Numbered from the stretch's first letter, positions 8,904-17,748 are shown. The stretch: 51,429 nt of DNA from Streptomyces sp. WAC 04229 (GCF_003947455.1 NZ_QHJH01000037.1:1-51429), one strand, 5' to 3'. Numbers and translations: made by a program. Notes: generated from the letters alone by a model not told the origin.

Positions 8904-9008
8904 GCCGACGACTCTAGCGACCGCCACCGACAACGGTGCCGCGCTCTCGGGGCCGCGGTGTGAGTTCGGCCCTGGTCAGTGCCGGTGCGGGCTGGCAGGA
9001 TCGGCCCC

Positions 9009-10004
9009 ATGTCCACGCTGCTCTCCCGTATCGGCGGGCGCCGGGCCGCCCAGGGCGCGGTCGTCGGTGCCGTCGTGCTCGGGCTGCTGCTGTGGTGGCT
9101 GCTGCCGCTGGGTGAGAAGCCGCCGGGCGGCAGCATCACGTTCAGCACGGGCACCCGCGCGGGCGTCTACCAGAAGTACGGCGAGCTGCTGCGCTCCGAG
9201 CTGCGCAAGGACATGCCGGGTCTGGACGTGCGGCTGATGACCAGCGCGGGCTCGCAGGAGAACGTCGAGCGGGTCGCGTCCGGAGAGGCCGACTTCACGA
9301 TCGCCGCGGCCGACGCGGTGGAGACGTACAAGCTGGCCGGCCGCCCCGGGGCGGAGGCGCTGCGGGGGGTCACCCGCCTCTACGACGACTACGTGCAGCT
9401 CGTGGTGCCCACCGACTCGGACATCCAGTCGGTCGCCGACCTGCGGGGCAAGCGGGTCGCGATAGGGCTGCCCAACTCGGGCGTACGGCTGATCGCCACC
9501 CGGCTCCTGAAGGCCGTCGGCATCGATCCGGAGACGGACATCACGCCACGCGCGGACGGCATCGACACCGGCCCCGGGCGGCTCGGCGGCGAACTGGACG
9601 CGTTCTTCTGGTCGGGCGGCGTGCCGACCGACGGGCTCAGGCAGATCGCGGAGACGTCCGCCTTCCGGTTCGTGCCGATCGGCGACGACCTCGTCACCGA
9701 GCTGCACGAGTCGGGCGGCGCGACCCGCTACTACCGCACCACCAACATGCCGGAGTCGGCCTACCCCACCGTGCAGAACGGCGCCGTGGTGCCCACCATG
9801 GCGGTGTCCAACCTGCTGGTGACCCGCGCGGACGTCGATCCGCGGCTCACCGAGTGGCTGACCCGGACCGTGCTGGACAGCCGCGACGGCATCGGGGCCC
9901 ACGTCCACTCCGCGCAGCTGGTGGATCTGCGCACGGCTATCTACACCGACCCGCTGGAGCTGCACGAGGGCGCCCGGCGCTACTACCGGTCGGTCAAGCC
10001 GTAG
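9009..10004 (+). CDS. TAXI-family TRAP-type solute-binding protein, membrane-anchored
   Basis: A 331-aa protein. One N-terminal hydrophobic helix (GAVVGAVVLGLLLWWLLPLG) without a lipobox is followed by a periplasmic-binding fold of the TAXI group: GGSITFSTGTRAGVYQKYGE at the start of the mature region, SAGSQENVERVASGEADFTI, and LRGKRVAIGLPNSGVR. TAXI receptors usually work with a 4TM-12TM TRAP permease, but no such permease is encoded in the window. It is convergent with the gluK-like kinase, with 12 bases between the stops. It may feed a distant permease or act as an extracytoplasmic sensor; both are inferences. Confidence 0.87.
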   Translation: MSTLLSRIGGRRAAQGAVVGAVVLGLLLWWLLPLGEKPPGGSITFSTGTRAGVYQKYGELLRSELRKDMPGLDVRLMTSAGSQENVERVASGEADFTIAAADAVETYKLAGRPGAEALRGVTRLYDDYVQLVVPTDSDIQSVADLRGKRVAIGLPNSGVRLIATRLLKAVGIDPETDITPRADGIDTGPGRLGGELDAFFWSGGVPTDGLRQIAETSAFRFVPIGDDLVTELHESGGATRYYRTTNMPESAYPTVQNGAVVPTMAVSNLLVTRADVDPRLTEWLTRTVLDSRDGIGAHVHSAQLVDLRTAIYTDPLELHEGARRYYRSVKP

Positions 10005-10016
10005 GCGCCCTGCCGC

Positions 10017-11462
10017 CTATCGGCCACCGGAGCCGTAGGGGCGCTCGGGCTCCTTGGGCACCGTGCCCGTCCTCGGCACCGTGACGGTGACCTCCAGGCC
10101 GTGCGGCGCGTGGTGGCCGAAGGAGATCGAGCCGTCGCCCGCCGCGAGCAGCGCCCGGCAGATGGACAGTCCGAGCCCCGACCCCTTGATGTTCTGGTGC
10201 CGGCCGCTGCGCCAGAAGCGGTCGCCCACGCGCGCGAGCTCCTCGTCGGTGAGCCCGGGGCCGTTGTCGGTGACGACGACGGTGGCGGCGTCCCCGGTGG
10301 AGGCGACCTCGACCCGGACGGTCTCCTCCGGCGGCGTGAACTTCACCGCGTTGTCGATGACCGCGTCCAGGGCGCTGGAGAGGGCCACCGGGTCGGCCCA
10401 GCCCGTGGTCGGCGGACACTCCCCCACCAGCCGTACGCCCTTGGCCTCGGCCGTCGGCGCCCAGGCCGCCACCCGCTCGGCGGCCAGCGCGCCGACGTCG
10501 GTGACCTTCAGGTCGGCCTGGCTGTGCTCGGCCAGCGCCAGGTCGAGCAGGTCGTCCAGGACCCGGGCCAGGCGTTTGCCCTCGGTCTGGACGGAGGCGA
10601 TCTCCTCGTTGCCCTCCGGCAGTTCCAGGGCGAGCAGTTCGATGCGCAGCAGCAGGGCCGCGAGCGGGTTGCGCAACTGGTGCGAGGCGTCGGCGACGAA
10701 GGCGCGCTGCTGCTCCAGCACGTCCTCCACGTGGTCGGCCATCTCGTTGAACGACCCGGCGAGGCGTCTCAGCTCCGGCGGCCCGCCGGCCGGCGCGACC
10801 CGGGACTTGAGCCGCCCGGTGGCGATGTCGTGGGTGGTGGCGTCGAGGACCCGCACGGGCTTGAGCACCCAGCCGGTCAGCCGGAGCGCGGCGCCGACGG
10901 CGAGCAGCATCGCGGCGATCTCACCGGCGCCGATCACCAGCCAGCCGCGCAGGGTGCTCGACCGCATCGAGTCGGTCGGCGACTCCGTCACGACGACCGC
11001 GACCACGTCGCCGTCCCGGATGACGGGCGAGGCCACCACGAGTTGTCCGTCCTGCCACGGCCACACCTGTCGCGGGTCGTGACTGCGCCGGCTCAGCAGC
11101 GCCTCGTCGAAGGAGTCGCGTACCTCGCCGGTCTGCGGCAGGAACCAGGTGGTCGGGGCGTTGGCCATCGGGATGTGGTTGCGGTAGAAGACGCCCGCCT
11201 TGATGCCGTAGACCTCGTAGTAGCTGGTCAGCTCGGCCTGGAGGGTCTCCAGGCGTTCGTCCGTGCTGGTCGGGCGGGAGCCGCCCGGCGCGTCCTCGGT
11301 GACGAACTGGGCGAGCGCGGCGAAGCGTGCGGTGTCGTCTATGCGGTCGATGACGACCTTCTGCTGCTCCGCGCGTGCGACGCTCACTCCGAGCGGAACG
11401 CCGAGCGCGAGCAGTACGGCCGCCATCAGGACGATGAGCAGCGGGAGCAGGCGTGTGCTCAC
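10017..11462 (-). CDS. gluK: Sensor histidine kinase, GluK-like
   Basis: A 481-aa kinase: membrane segment ~5-28, an extracytoplasmic sensor domain of about 130 residues with TSYYEVYGIKAGVFYRN and VVASPVIRDGDVVAVVV, a second membrane segment (LVIGAGEIAAMLLAVGAALRL), a HAMP domain, HisKA with phospho-acceptor His in ADASHQLRNPLAALLLRIE, and HATPase_c (NAVKFTPP, VVTDNGPGL, IKGSGLGLSICRALL). It starts with GTG 9 bases after its response regulator. The pair is divergent from gluABCD, matching the GluR-GluK glutamate-sensing system reported in S. coelicolor; the name rests on that synteny and family type. Confidence 0.87.
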   Translation of the reverse strand: MSTRLLPLLIVLMAAVLLALGVPLGVSVARAEQQKVVIDRIDDTARFAALAQFVTEDAPGGSRPTSTDERLETLQAELTSYYEVYGIKAGVFYRNHIPMANAPTTWFLPQTGEVRDSFDEALLSRRSHDPRQVWPWQDGQLVVASPVIRDGDVVAVVVTESPTDSMRSSTLRGWLVIGAGEIAAMLLAVGAALRLTGWVLKPVRVLDATTHDIATGRLKSRVAPAGGPPELRRLAGSFNEMADHVEDVLEQQRAFVADASHQLRNPLAALLLRIELLALELPEGNEEIASVQTEGKRLARVLDDLLDLALAEHSQADLKVTDVGALAAERVAAWAPTAEAKGVRLVGECPPTTGWADPVALSSALDAVIDNAVKFTPPEETVRVEVASTGDAATVVVTDNGPGLTDEELARVGDRFWRSGRHQNIKGSGLGLSICRALLAAGDGSISFGHHAPHGLEVTVTVPRTGTVPKEPERPYGSGGR

Positions 11463-11471
11463 CCGGCCCCG

Positions 11472-12158
11472 CTATCCGGTGGGCGCGACGAGGCGGTAGC
11501 CGACGCCGCGGACGGTCTCGATGAGCGCGGGCATGCGCAGCTTGGCGCGCAGGGAGGCGACGTGCACCTCCAGGGTGCGGCCGGTCCCCTCCCAGCTGGT
11601 CCGCCAGACCTCGCTGATGATCTGCTCCCGGCGGAACACCACGCCGGGTCGCTGGGCGAGCAGCGCGAGGAGGTCGAACTCCTTGCGGGTGAGCTGGACG
11701 ACCGCTCCGTCCACGCTCACCTGACGTGTCGGCAGCTCGATGCGCAGCGCGCCGAGGCGCACCACCGTCTCGGTGCTCCCGGTGGCGTCCTCCTGGGCGG
11801 TGCGCCGGCTGACGGCGTGGATCCGGGCGAGCAGCTCCCCGGTGTCGTACGGCTTGACCACGTAGTCGTCGGCGCCGAGATTGAGGCCGTGGATGCGGGA
11901 GCGGACGTCGGAGCGGGCGGTGACCATGATGACCGGCGTGCTGGTGCGCTTGCGGATCTTGCCGCAGACCTCGTAGCCGTCCTGGTCGGGCAGGCCGAGG
12001 TCGAGCAGGACGACGCCGAAGCCGTCGACCTCCGGGACGAGCGCCTGGAGCGCCTCCTCGCCACTGCGCGCGTGGGTGACGTCGAAGCCGTGCCGTGCCA
12101 GGATCGCGGACAGGGCGGCGGCCACGTGGTTGTCGTCCTCGACGAGCAGCAGTCTCAT
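11472..12158 (-). CDS. gluR: OmpR/PhoB-family response regulator, GluR-like
   Basis: A 228-aa regulator: receiver domain with acidic residues D8-D9, phospho-acceptor D53 (VVLLDLGLPDQDGY) and K in YVVKPYDTGEL, then a winged-helix Trans_reg_C domain (LTRKEFDLLALLAQRPGVVFRREQI and SLRAKL). The ATG at 12158 has GGGAG upstream; the frame is open further up but similarity starts here. It is in an operon with the kinase and divergent from gluA, so the shared 296-base intergenic region is its most likely target, as described for GluR in S. coelicolor. Confidence 0.88.
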   Translation of the reverse strand: MRLLLVEDDNHVAAALSAILARHGFDVTHARSGEEALQALVPEVDGFGVVLLDLGLPDQDGYEVCGKIRKRTSTPVIMVTARSDVRSRIHGLNLGADDYVVKPYDTGELLARIHAVSRRTAQEDATGSTETVVRLGALRIELPTRQVSVDGAVVQLTRKEFDLLALLAQRPGVVFRREQIISEVWRTSWEGTGRTLEVHVASLRAKLRMPALIETVRGVGYRLVAPTG

Positions 12159-12369
12159 CCGGGCTCCCTTCGGTTCATCGGCCGTACGCTCAGGACGCGT
12201 AGAAAGTGCGAAAGACGCGTGCACGCGCGTGCGCGCCTTGTGCAGTGACGCTGATGCGGAGGGACCGCGTCAAGAGGTCTCCGGTCGCGGCCGCTCGAAG
12301 TTATCCGGCCGATATGCGCCCTGCTCACAAGTGCTACGACTCGTGTCTGATTGCTATCGGATCGTGATG

Positions 12370-12387
12370 CTCAGATCTCCCTCAGAT
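12370..12387 (+). promoter_or_regulatory. Direct repeats, candidate GluR box
   Basis: ctcagat occurs at 12370-12376 and again at 12381-12387, an 11-base period or one helical turn, which is how OmpR-type regulators usually bind. The repeats lie in the gluR-gluA intergenic region 70-85 bases before the gluA start. Their role as the GluR site is inferred. Confidence 0.4.
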
Positions 12388-12418
12388 GTAGAGACGAAGA
12401 GTGTCCCCGGTCACTACT

Positions 12419-12440
12419 GTCCTCCGAAACCGAGGAGGAC
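12419..12440 (+). other. gluA leader hairpin
   Basis: gtcctcc and ggaggac (7 bases each) flank an 8-base loop in the gluA 5' leader, ending 14 bases before the start codon. The right arm contains a GGAGG that could be an alternative ribosome-binding sequence. A translational control role is speculative. Confidence 0.35.
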
Positions 12441-12454
12441 GGAGCCCGAGAGCG

Positions 12455-13231
12455 ATGACCGAAGTATCGGTGGCCAAGGAAGACAAGGCCGCGACCGACG
12501 AACTGGTCGTCCTGAAGAGTGTCAACAAGCACTTCGGCGCGTTGCACGTGCTCCAGGACATCGACCTGACGATCACCCGCGGCGAAGTCGTCGTGGTCAT
12601 CGGACCCTCCGGGTCCGGCAAGTCCACCCTGTGCCGCACCATCAACCGTCTGGAGACCATCGACTCCGGGTCGATCGCGATCGACGGCAGGCCGCTTCCC
12701 GCGGAGGGCAAGGAACTGGCCAGGCTCCGTGCCGACGTCGGCATGGTCTTCCAGTCCTTCAACCTCTTCGCGCACAAGACGGTGCTGGAGAACGTGACCC
12801 TGGGCCAGGTCAAGGTCCGCAAGGTCGACGCGAAGAAGGCCGAGGAGAAGGCCCGCGCGCTGCTCGACCGGGTCGGCGTGGGCGCCCAGGCGGACAAGTA
12901 CCCCGCTCAGCTCTCCGGCGGTCAGCAGCAGCGCGTCGCCATCGCGCGGGCGCTGGCCATGGACCCGAAGGTCATGCTCTTCGACGAGCCGACGTCGGCT
13001 CTCGACCCCGAGATGATCAACGAGGTCCTGGAGGTCATGAAGCAGCTCGCGCGTGACGGCATGACCATGGTCGTGGTCACGCACGAGATGGGCTTCGCCC
13101 GCTCGGCGGCCAACCGCGTGGTGTTCATGGCCGACGGCCGCATCGTCGAAGAGGCGACGCCGGACCAGTTCTTCAGCAACCCGCGCAGCGACCGTGCCAA
13201 GGACTTCCTGTCGAAGATCCTGCACCACTGA
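12455..13231 (+). CDS. gluA: Glutamate ABC transporter ATP-binding protein GluA
   Basis: A 258-aa ATPase of a polar amino acid importer. Walker [10 protein letters not shown] is at residues 50-58, the Q-loop is VFQSFNLF, the signature is LSGGQQQ, Walker B is [12 protein letters not shown] and the H-loop His is in VVTHEMGF. First gene of a four-gene cluster (ATPase, binding protein, two permeases) in the order of the corynebacterial and streptomycete gluABCD glutamate importer. The start ATG at 12455 has GGAG 10 bases upstream. Glutamate specificity is inferred from gene order and the adjacent GluRK-type system. Confidence 0.93.
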   Translation: MTEVSVAKEDKAATDELVVLKSVNKHFGALHVLQDIDLTITRGEVVVVIGPSGSGKSTLCRTINRLETIDSGSIAIDGRPLPAEGKELARLRADVGMVFQSFNLFAHKTVLENVTLGQVKVRKVDAKKAEEKARALLDRVGVGAQADKYPAQLSGGQQQRVAIARALAMDPKVMLFDEPTSALDPEMINEVLEVMKQLARDGMTMVVVTHEMGFARSAANRVVFMADGRIVEEATPDQFFSNPRSDRAKDFLSKILHH

Positions 13232-13290
13232 GACCTCGTCTCCCGCGCCTGATCGTCAGATCGCCCGATCACAGCCAAAGGATGTTCACC

Positions 13291-14127
13291 ATGAAGCTTC
13301 GCAAGGTCTCCGCCGCCTCGGCCGCCGTGCTCGCCCTCGCCCTGACCGCCACCGCGTGTGGCGGCGACGACAAGGACAGCGGCTCCTCCGGCGGTGATGG
13401 CAAGAAGATCACCATCGGCATCAAGTTCGACCAGCCCGGCCTCGGCCAGAAGACCCCGGACGGCTACGCCGGCTTCGACGTGGACGTCGCCACGTACGTC
13501 GCCAAGAAGCTCGGCTACACCGAGGACCAGATCGAGTGGAAGGAGTCGAAGAGCGCCGACCGCGAGACCATGCTGCAGCGCGGTGACGTCGACTTCATCG
13601 CCGCCACGTACTCGATCACCCCGGAGCGCCAGGAGAAGGTCGACTTCGCCGGGCCGTACCTGCTCGCCCACCAGGACGTGCTGATCCGCGCCGACGACGA
13701 CAAGATCAAGTCGCCGGAGGACCTGAACGACGCGAAGCTCTGCTCGGTCACCGGGTCGACCTCGGCGCAGAACGTCAAGGACAAGCTGGCGCCCAAGGCC
13801 CAGCTCCAGCCGTACCCGACGTACTCGGCCTGCCTGCCCGGCCTGCAGAACGGCGCCATCGACGCGCTGACCACCGACGACTCCATCCTCGCCGGTTACG
13901 CCGCCCAGTCGCAGTTCAAGGGCAAGTTCAAGCTCGGCGGCTTCAAGCTGACGAACGAGAACTACGGCATCGGCGTCAAGAAGGGCAGCGACCTAAAGGA
14001 CAAGATCAACACGGCCCTCGAAGAGATGGTCTCCGACAAGTCCTGGGACAAGGCCGTCGAGGACAACTTCGGCCCGGCGAACTACAAGAACGAGCCGGCG
14101 CCGAAGATCGGCGACATCAAGAGCTGA
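13291..14127 (+). CDS. gluB: Glutamate-binding lipoprotein GluB
   Basis: A 278-aa solute-binding lipoprotein (SBP_bac_3 family). The lipoprotein signal peptide ends ...LALTATAC with C23 as the lipidated cysteine, followed by a Gly/Ser/Asp linker. The mature domain begins KKITIGIKFDQPGLGQKTPDGYAGFDVDVA, characteristic of glutamate/aspartate-binding proteins, and contains AATYSITPERQEKVDFAGPY. The ATG at 13291 has AAGGA upstream at the right spacing; an ATG at 13282 overlaps that SD and is less likely. A strong hairpin follows the gene. Confidence 0.94.
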   Translation: MKLRKVSAASAAVLALALTATACGGDDKDSGSSGGDGKKITIGIKFDQPGLGQKTPDGYAGFDVDVATYVAKKLGYTEDQIEWKESKSADRETMLQRGDVDFIAATYSITPERQEKVDFAGPYLLAHQDVLIRADDDKIKSPEDLNDAKLCSVTGSTSAQNVKDKLAPKAQLQPYPTYSACLPGLQNGAIDALTTDDSILAGYAAQSQFKGKFKLGGFKLTNENYGIGVKKGSDLKDKINTALEEMVSDKSWDKAVEDNFGPANYKNEPAPKIGDIKS

Positions 14128-14143
14128 GGCCAGCGCCTGACGG

Positions 14144-14174
14144 GGTGCGCCGCCCCGAGGAGGGGCGGCGCACC
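14144..14174 (+). other. Intercistronic hairpin between gluB and gluC
   Basis: Perfect 13-base arms (ggtgcgccgcccc and ggggcggcgcacc) with a 5-base loop, starting 16 bases after the gluB stop and ending 38 bases before the gluC start. It can act as a partial terminator and as a 3' barrier to exonucleases, which would give more gluAB than gluCD message. Confidence 0.8.
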
Positions 14175-14212
14175 GGGGGCGGGCATCCCTACACGCGGAA
14201 GCGCGGGAGATC

Positions 14213-14878
14213 GTGTTCGACTTTGTTAAGGATTACGACCTACTGGGAGCCTTCTGGACGACGGTGCAGCTCGCTGTGCTCTCGGCCGTCGGCTCCCTGA
14301 TCTGGGGCACCGCACTGGCCGCCATGCGTGTCGGGCCGGTGCCACTGATGCGCGGCTTCGGGACCGCGTACGTGAACACCGTGCGGAACATCCCGCTGAC
14401 CGTCATCATCCTGTTCACGTCGCTGGGCCTGAACCAGACGCTGAGTATCTCCCTCGGCGCGGACGACGTCGAGACGATCAACTTCCGGCTCGCCGTGCTC
14501 GGCCTGATCCTCTACACCTCGTCCTTCGTGTGCGAGGCCCTGCGCTCCGGCATCAACACGGTGCCGGTCGGACAGGCGGAGGCGGCACGGGCGATCGGGC
14601 TCAGCTTCGGACAGGTGCTGCGCCACGTGGTGCTGCCCCAGGCCTTCCGTTCCTCCGTCGTCCCCATGGCGAACGTACTGATCGCTCTCATCAAGAACAC
14701 CACGGTGGCTGCCGCCATCGGTGTCGCCGAGGCGGCGCTCCTCATGAAGGAGATGATCGAGAACGAGGCACAGCTGCTGCTGATCTCCGCGGTCATCGCC
14801 TTCGGTTTCGTGGTCCTGACCCTGCCGACCGGCCTGTTCCTCGGTTGGCTGGGCAAGAAGGTGGCGGTGAAGCGATGA
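14213..14878 (+). CDS. gluC: Glutamate ABC transporter permease GluC
   Basis: A 221-aa inner-membrane permease of the HisM/GlnP type with about five hydrophobic segments. The BPD_transp_1 EAA loop is visible as EAARAIGLSFGQVLRHVVLPQAFRSSVVP. It starts with GTG at 14213 (VFDFVKDYDLLGAFWTT). Its stop overlaps the gluD start by ATGA, so the two permease halves are translationally coupled and probably made in equal amounts. It is separated from gluB by the hairpin at 14144-14174. Confidence 0.93.
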   Translation: MFDFVKDYDLLGAFWTTVQLAVLSAVGSLIWGTALAAMRVGPVPLMRGFGTAYVNTVRNIPLTVIILFTSLGLNQTLSISLGADDVETINFRLAVLGLILYTSSFVCEALRSGINTVPVGQAEAARAIGLSFGQVLRHVVLPQAFRSSVVPMANVLIALIKNTTVAAAIGVAEAALLMKEMIENEAQLLLISAVIAFGFVVLTLPTGLFLGWLGKKVAVKR

Positions 14879-15762
14879 GTTCCGTTCTCTACGACGCGCA
14901 GGGCCCTCGTGCCAAGCGGCGCAACATCGTCTTCACCGCGGTCTTCATCGTGGCCCTCGCGGCCCTGCTGTGGTGGGTGTTCAGCACCCTCAACGACAAG
15001 GGCCAGCTGGAATGGGCCCTGTGGAAGCCGTTCTTCTCCGGCACCGAGGCCTGGTCCACGTACATCTGGCCGGGCCTGGAGAACACCCTCAAGGCCGCTG
15101 CCCTCGCAGTGATCATCGCCCTCCCGCTCGGCGCGGTCCTCGGTATCGCCCGGCTGTCGGACCACGTGTGGGTACGGATCCCGGCGACGGTCGTGGTCGA
15201 GTTCTTCCGGTCCATCCCCGTACTGGTCCTGATGATCTTCGGCCTCGCCCTGTTCGCCGAGTACACCAACGTAAGCTCGGACGACCGTCCGCTGTACGCC
15301 GTTGTCACGGGCCTGGTGCTGTACAACGCCTCCGTCCTCGCGGAGATCGTCCGGGCGGGCATCCTGGCTCTGCCCAAGGGCCAGTCCGAGGCCGCGATGG
15401 CGATCGGCCTGCGCAAGGGCCAGCTGATGCGGACCATCCTGCTGCCGCAGGCGGTCACCACGATGCTGCCGGCGATCGTCAGCCAGCTCGTCGTCATCCT
15501 GAAGGACACCGCGCTCGGCGGCGCGGTCCTCACCTTCCCCGAGCTGCTCGCCTCGGCCAACACGATGAGCGGCTACTACGGCGCCAACGTGATCGCGAGC
15601 TTCACCGTGGTCGCGGTCATCTACATCGCGCTCAACTTCATCCTCACGAGCTTCGCGAGCTGGCTGGAACGCCGACTGCGGCGGGCCAAGAAGTCCACCG
15701 GTGCCGTGCTCAAGGCGGACGACACGGAGGCCGTGGGAACCGGAACCGGCCGCACGACCTGA
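14875..15762 (+). CDS. gluD: Glutamate ABC transporter permease GluD
   Basis: A 295-aa permease, the second membrane half of the glutamate importer. A cytosolic N-terminus (MSSVLYDAQGPRAKRRN) precedes the first membrane helix, and the EAA loop reads EAAMAIGLRKGQLMRTILLPQAVTTMLPAI. The C-terminal ~35 residues are hydrophilic. The ATG at 14875 overlaps the gluC stop. The gene is followed by a clear terminator hairpin and is the last of the operon. Confidence 0.93.
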   Translation: MSSVLYDAQGPRAKRRNIVFTAVFIVALAALLWWVFSTLNDKGQLEWALWKPFFSGTEAWSTYIWPGLENTLKAAALAVIIALPLGAVLGIARLSDHVWVRIPATVVVEFFRSIPVLVLMIFGLALFAEYTNVSSDDRPLYAVVTGLVLYNASVLAEIVRAGILALPKGQSEAAMAIGLRKGQLMRTILLPQAVTTMLPAIVSQLVVILKDTALGGAVLTFPELLASANTMSGYYGANVIASFTVVAVIYIALNFILTSFASWLERRLRRAKKSTGAVLKADDTEAVGTGTGRTT

Positions 15763-15796
15763 CGCGCGAGGCGGTTGATCACTTCGTACGACCATC

Positions 15797-15830
15797 ACGG
15801 AGGCAGTGGCATGATCGCCACTGCCTCCGT
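15797..15830 (+). terminator. glu operon terminator
   Basis: Perfect 14-base arms (acggaggcagtggc and gccactgcctccgt) with a 6-base loop atgatc, 35 bases after the gluD stop. Confidence 0.88.
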
Positions 15831-15833
15831 CAC

Positions 15834-15862
15834 TTGACGCAAGCAGCGGCAATAGGTTGCAT
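15834..15862 (+). promoter_or_regulatory. Candidate promoter for FAD monooxygenase
   Basis: ttgacg at 15834-15839 and ttgcat at 15857-15862 with 17-base spacing, just after the glu terminator and ~85 bases before the GTG start. The -10 match is weak. Confidence 0.35.
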
Positions 15863-15946
15863 ACGTTCTGTGACCGTGCACCCTGCTCCAACGTCCTGTT
15901 CACCTACGTCCCCCGGGACACCGCCACGGGCAGGGGGCGCCGCACC

Positions 15947-17572
15947 GTGGACCCGGTGATCATCACCGGAGCGGGGCCCGTCGGGCTCACGCTCGCCCTG
16001 GCGCTGGCGCGGCAGGAGGTGCCCTGTGTCGTCCTCGACGAAGGGCCCGGCAAGGACGAACCCCGCCCCGCCCGCACCGTCGTGCTCCGCCCGGAAGCCG
16101 TCGAGCTCATCGAGCGGCTGACCGGCGCATCCCTGACGGGGCTGGGTTCCCGTTGGGCCGGATGGCGGTCCGTGCGGCGCAAGCAGGTGATCCGCGAGGT
16201 CGAGTTCGGGGACGCGGAGCCGCCGCCGCTGCACCTCGCCCAGCACGAGTTGACCGAGGCCCTGCGCACGGCACTCGCCCGCGAGTCGTTGGCCAAGGTC
16301 GCGGTGGACAGCCGTCTGGACAGCGTCGAGCAGGAGAAGTCGGGCGTCACGGCGCACACCCGCGGCCCCGCCGGCACCTGGTGGCGCGGCAGCTACCTGG
16401 TCGGCTGCGACGGCCCCCGCTCGACCGTCCGCAAGCTCCAGGACATCCGCTTCCCCGGCCGTACGGCGGTGGAACGATACGCCGTCGCCGCGCTGCGCAC
16501 CGAACTCCCCTGGGCCGACCAGGCATTGCTGCACCGGATGCCGCCGTGGCGGACGTCCGGTCCGTCGGCCGGTGAGGTCGTGGCCCGCCCCCTGCCGGAC
16601 GGCGTCTGGCGTCTGGACTGGCTGCTGCCGCCCGGCAAGGACCTGGTCACGCCCGAGCTGCTGGTGAACCGCGTCCGCGAGACCCTGACCGGCTGGTCCG
16701 ACGGCGCGCCCGCGGCGTACGAGCTGCTCGACACCGGCGTCCACACCGTCCACCACAGGCTGGCCCGGCGCTGGCGGGTGGGCCGCGTGCTGCTCGCCGG
16801 GGACGCCGCCCACCTGCTGGGTGCCCTGGGCACACAGGGCCTGGAGGAAGGGTTGCTGGACGCCGACAACCTCGCCTGGAAACTCGCCCTGGCCTGGCAT
16901 CACGGGCCGCGCGAGGCGCTGCTCGACAGCTACCAGACCGAGCGGCGCGCGGCGATCGCCGCGCGGCTGCGCGCCGCCGACCAGGTGCTCCCGCTGCTGC
17001 GCGGGGGTGGCGGACTGCGTGCGTACGTCCCCGGGTCCTCCCGCGGACACGACACGCTGCTCGCCGACGGTCACCTGGGGCGCGGCGCGCTGGGCGCGCC
17101 GGGAACGTACGCCGACTCGCCCCTCGCCCCCGCGGACCTGGCCGGAGCGGCGGAGGTCGGCACGGCGCCCGGGTCGCCCGTCGCCGATGTGCGGGTCACG
17201 GCGGAGGACGGCACCTTCGTACAGCTGCGCGACCGGCTCGGGCGCGGGGCGCTCCTGGTGGTGCTGATCGCGCCGGGCACGGGGGTGTGGGAGCGCAGGC
17301 ACTGGGTGACGGCCGGGATCATGCCCCGGCTGGCGGCGGCGGTGACGGCGCTGCCCCACCGGGCCGAGCTGCTGGTCGCCGAGAGCTATCCCGGTGCCGC
17401 CGCGCACACGGTGCTGCTGGTGCGGCCGGACGGTCACCTGGTCACGGCGCTGACCGGGGTGCGCCCGGCCGATCTGTACGCGGCCGCGGAGGCGACGCTG
17501 GGCGGGCCGACGGTCACGGCGGGTGCCGCGGCGGAGGAGGAGGGAGCGGGAGCTTCGACCGGTTCCCGCTGA
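15947..17572 (+). CDS. FAD-dependent aromatic hydroxylase-type monooxygenase
   Basis: A 541-aa flavoprotein of the p-hydroxybenzoate hydroxylase fold (PF01494). The FAD dinucleotide motif is ITGAGPVGLTLALALA near the N-terminus. The DG motif that also contacts NAD(P)H is YLVGCDGPRSTVRK. The GD motif VLLAGDAAHLLGALGTQGLEEGLLDADNLAWKLAL binds the FAD ribityl chain. The C-terminal ~150 residues look like the thioredoxin-like domain of phenol hydroxylase relatives, without a CxxC. The GTG at 15947 (VDPVIITGAG) is where similarity begins. The substrate is unknown; no catabolic cluster is nearby. Confidence 0.88.
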   Translation: MDPVIITGAGPVGLTLALALARQEVPCVVLDEGPGKDEPRPARTVVLRPEAVELIERLTGASLTGLGSRWAGWRSVRRKQVIREVEFGDAEPPPLHLAQHELTEALRTALARESLAKVAVDSRLDSVEQEKSGVTAHTRGPAGTWWRGSYLVGCDGPRSTVRKLQDIRFPGRTAVERYAVAALRTELPWADQALLHRMPPWRTSGPSAGEVVARPLPDGVWRLDWLLPPGKDLVTPELLVNRVRETLTGWSDGAPAAYELLDTGVHTVHHRLARRWRVGRVLLAGDAAHLLGALGTQGLEEGLLDADNLAWKLALAWHHGPREALLDSYQTERRAAIAARLRAADQVLPLLRGGGGLRAYVPGSSRGHDTLLADGHLGRGALGAPGTYADSPLAPADLAGAAEVGTAPGSPVADVRVTAEDGTFVQLRDRLGRGALLVVLIAPGTGVWERRHWVTAGIMPRLAAAVTALPHRAELLVAESYPGAAAHTVLLVRPDGHLVTALTGVRPADLYAAAEATLGGPTVTAGAAAEEEGAGASTGSR

Positions 17573-17642
17573 CCGGGCGGTCGTTTGTCCGCATGTTGAC
17601 GGTGAGTTGACCGGTCCGCACCGTCATGGTCTACTCCGGACC

Positions 17643-17729
17643 GTGACCGACACCCGTGTGCGCCTGTGGCGGAGGGTCCATATGGACCTCGTCCGCTACG
17701 CGGGCTGCGTGTGTCGGCCGTCCTGCTGA
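17643..17729 (+). CDS. Cysteine-rich leader peptide (putative attenuator)
   Basis: A 28-codon ORF ending LVRYAGCVCRPSC, with Cys codons at 17706, 17712 and 17724, the last right before the TGA. It contains the RRxHxDLxRxA pattern (here RRVHMDLVRYA) I recall from actinobacterial 'putative leader peptides' upstream of sulfur-metabolism genes. An internal ATG at 17682 has an ideal SD (ggagg at 17671-17675, 6-base spacing) and would give a 15-residue MDLVRYAGCVCRPSC; this may be the main start. It sits 87 bases upstream of cysteine dioxygenase, so ribosome pausing at Cys codons is a likely cysteine sensor. Confidence 0.75.
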   Translation: MTDTRVRLWRRVHMDLVRYAGCVCRPSC

Positions 17730-17748
17730 ATTCGCTCCCCTCTTCTTC

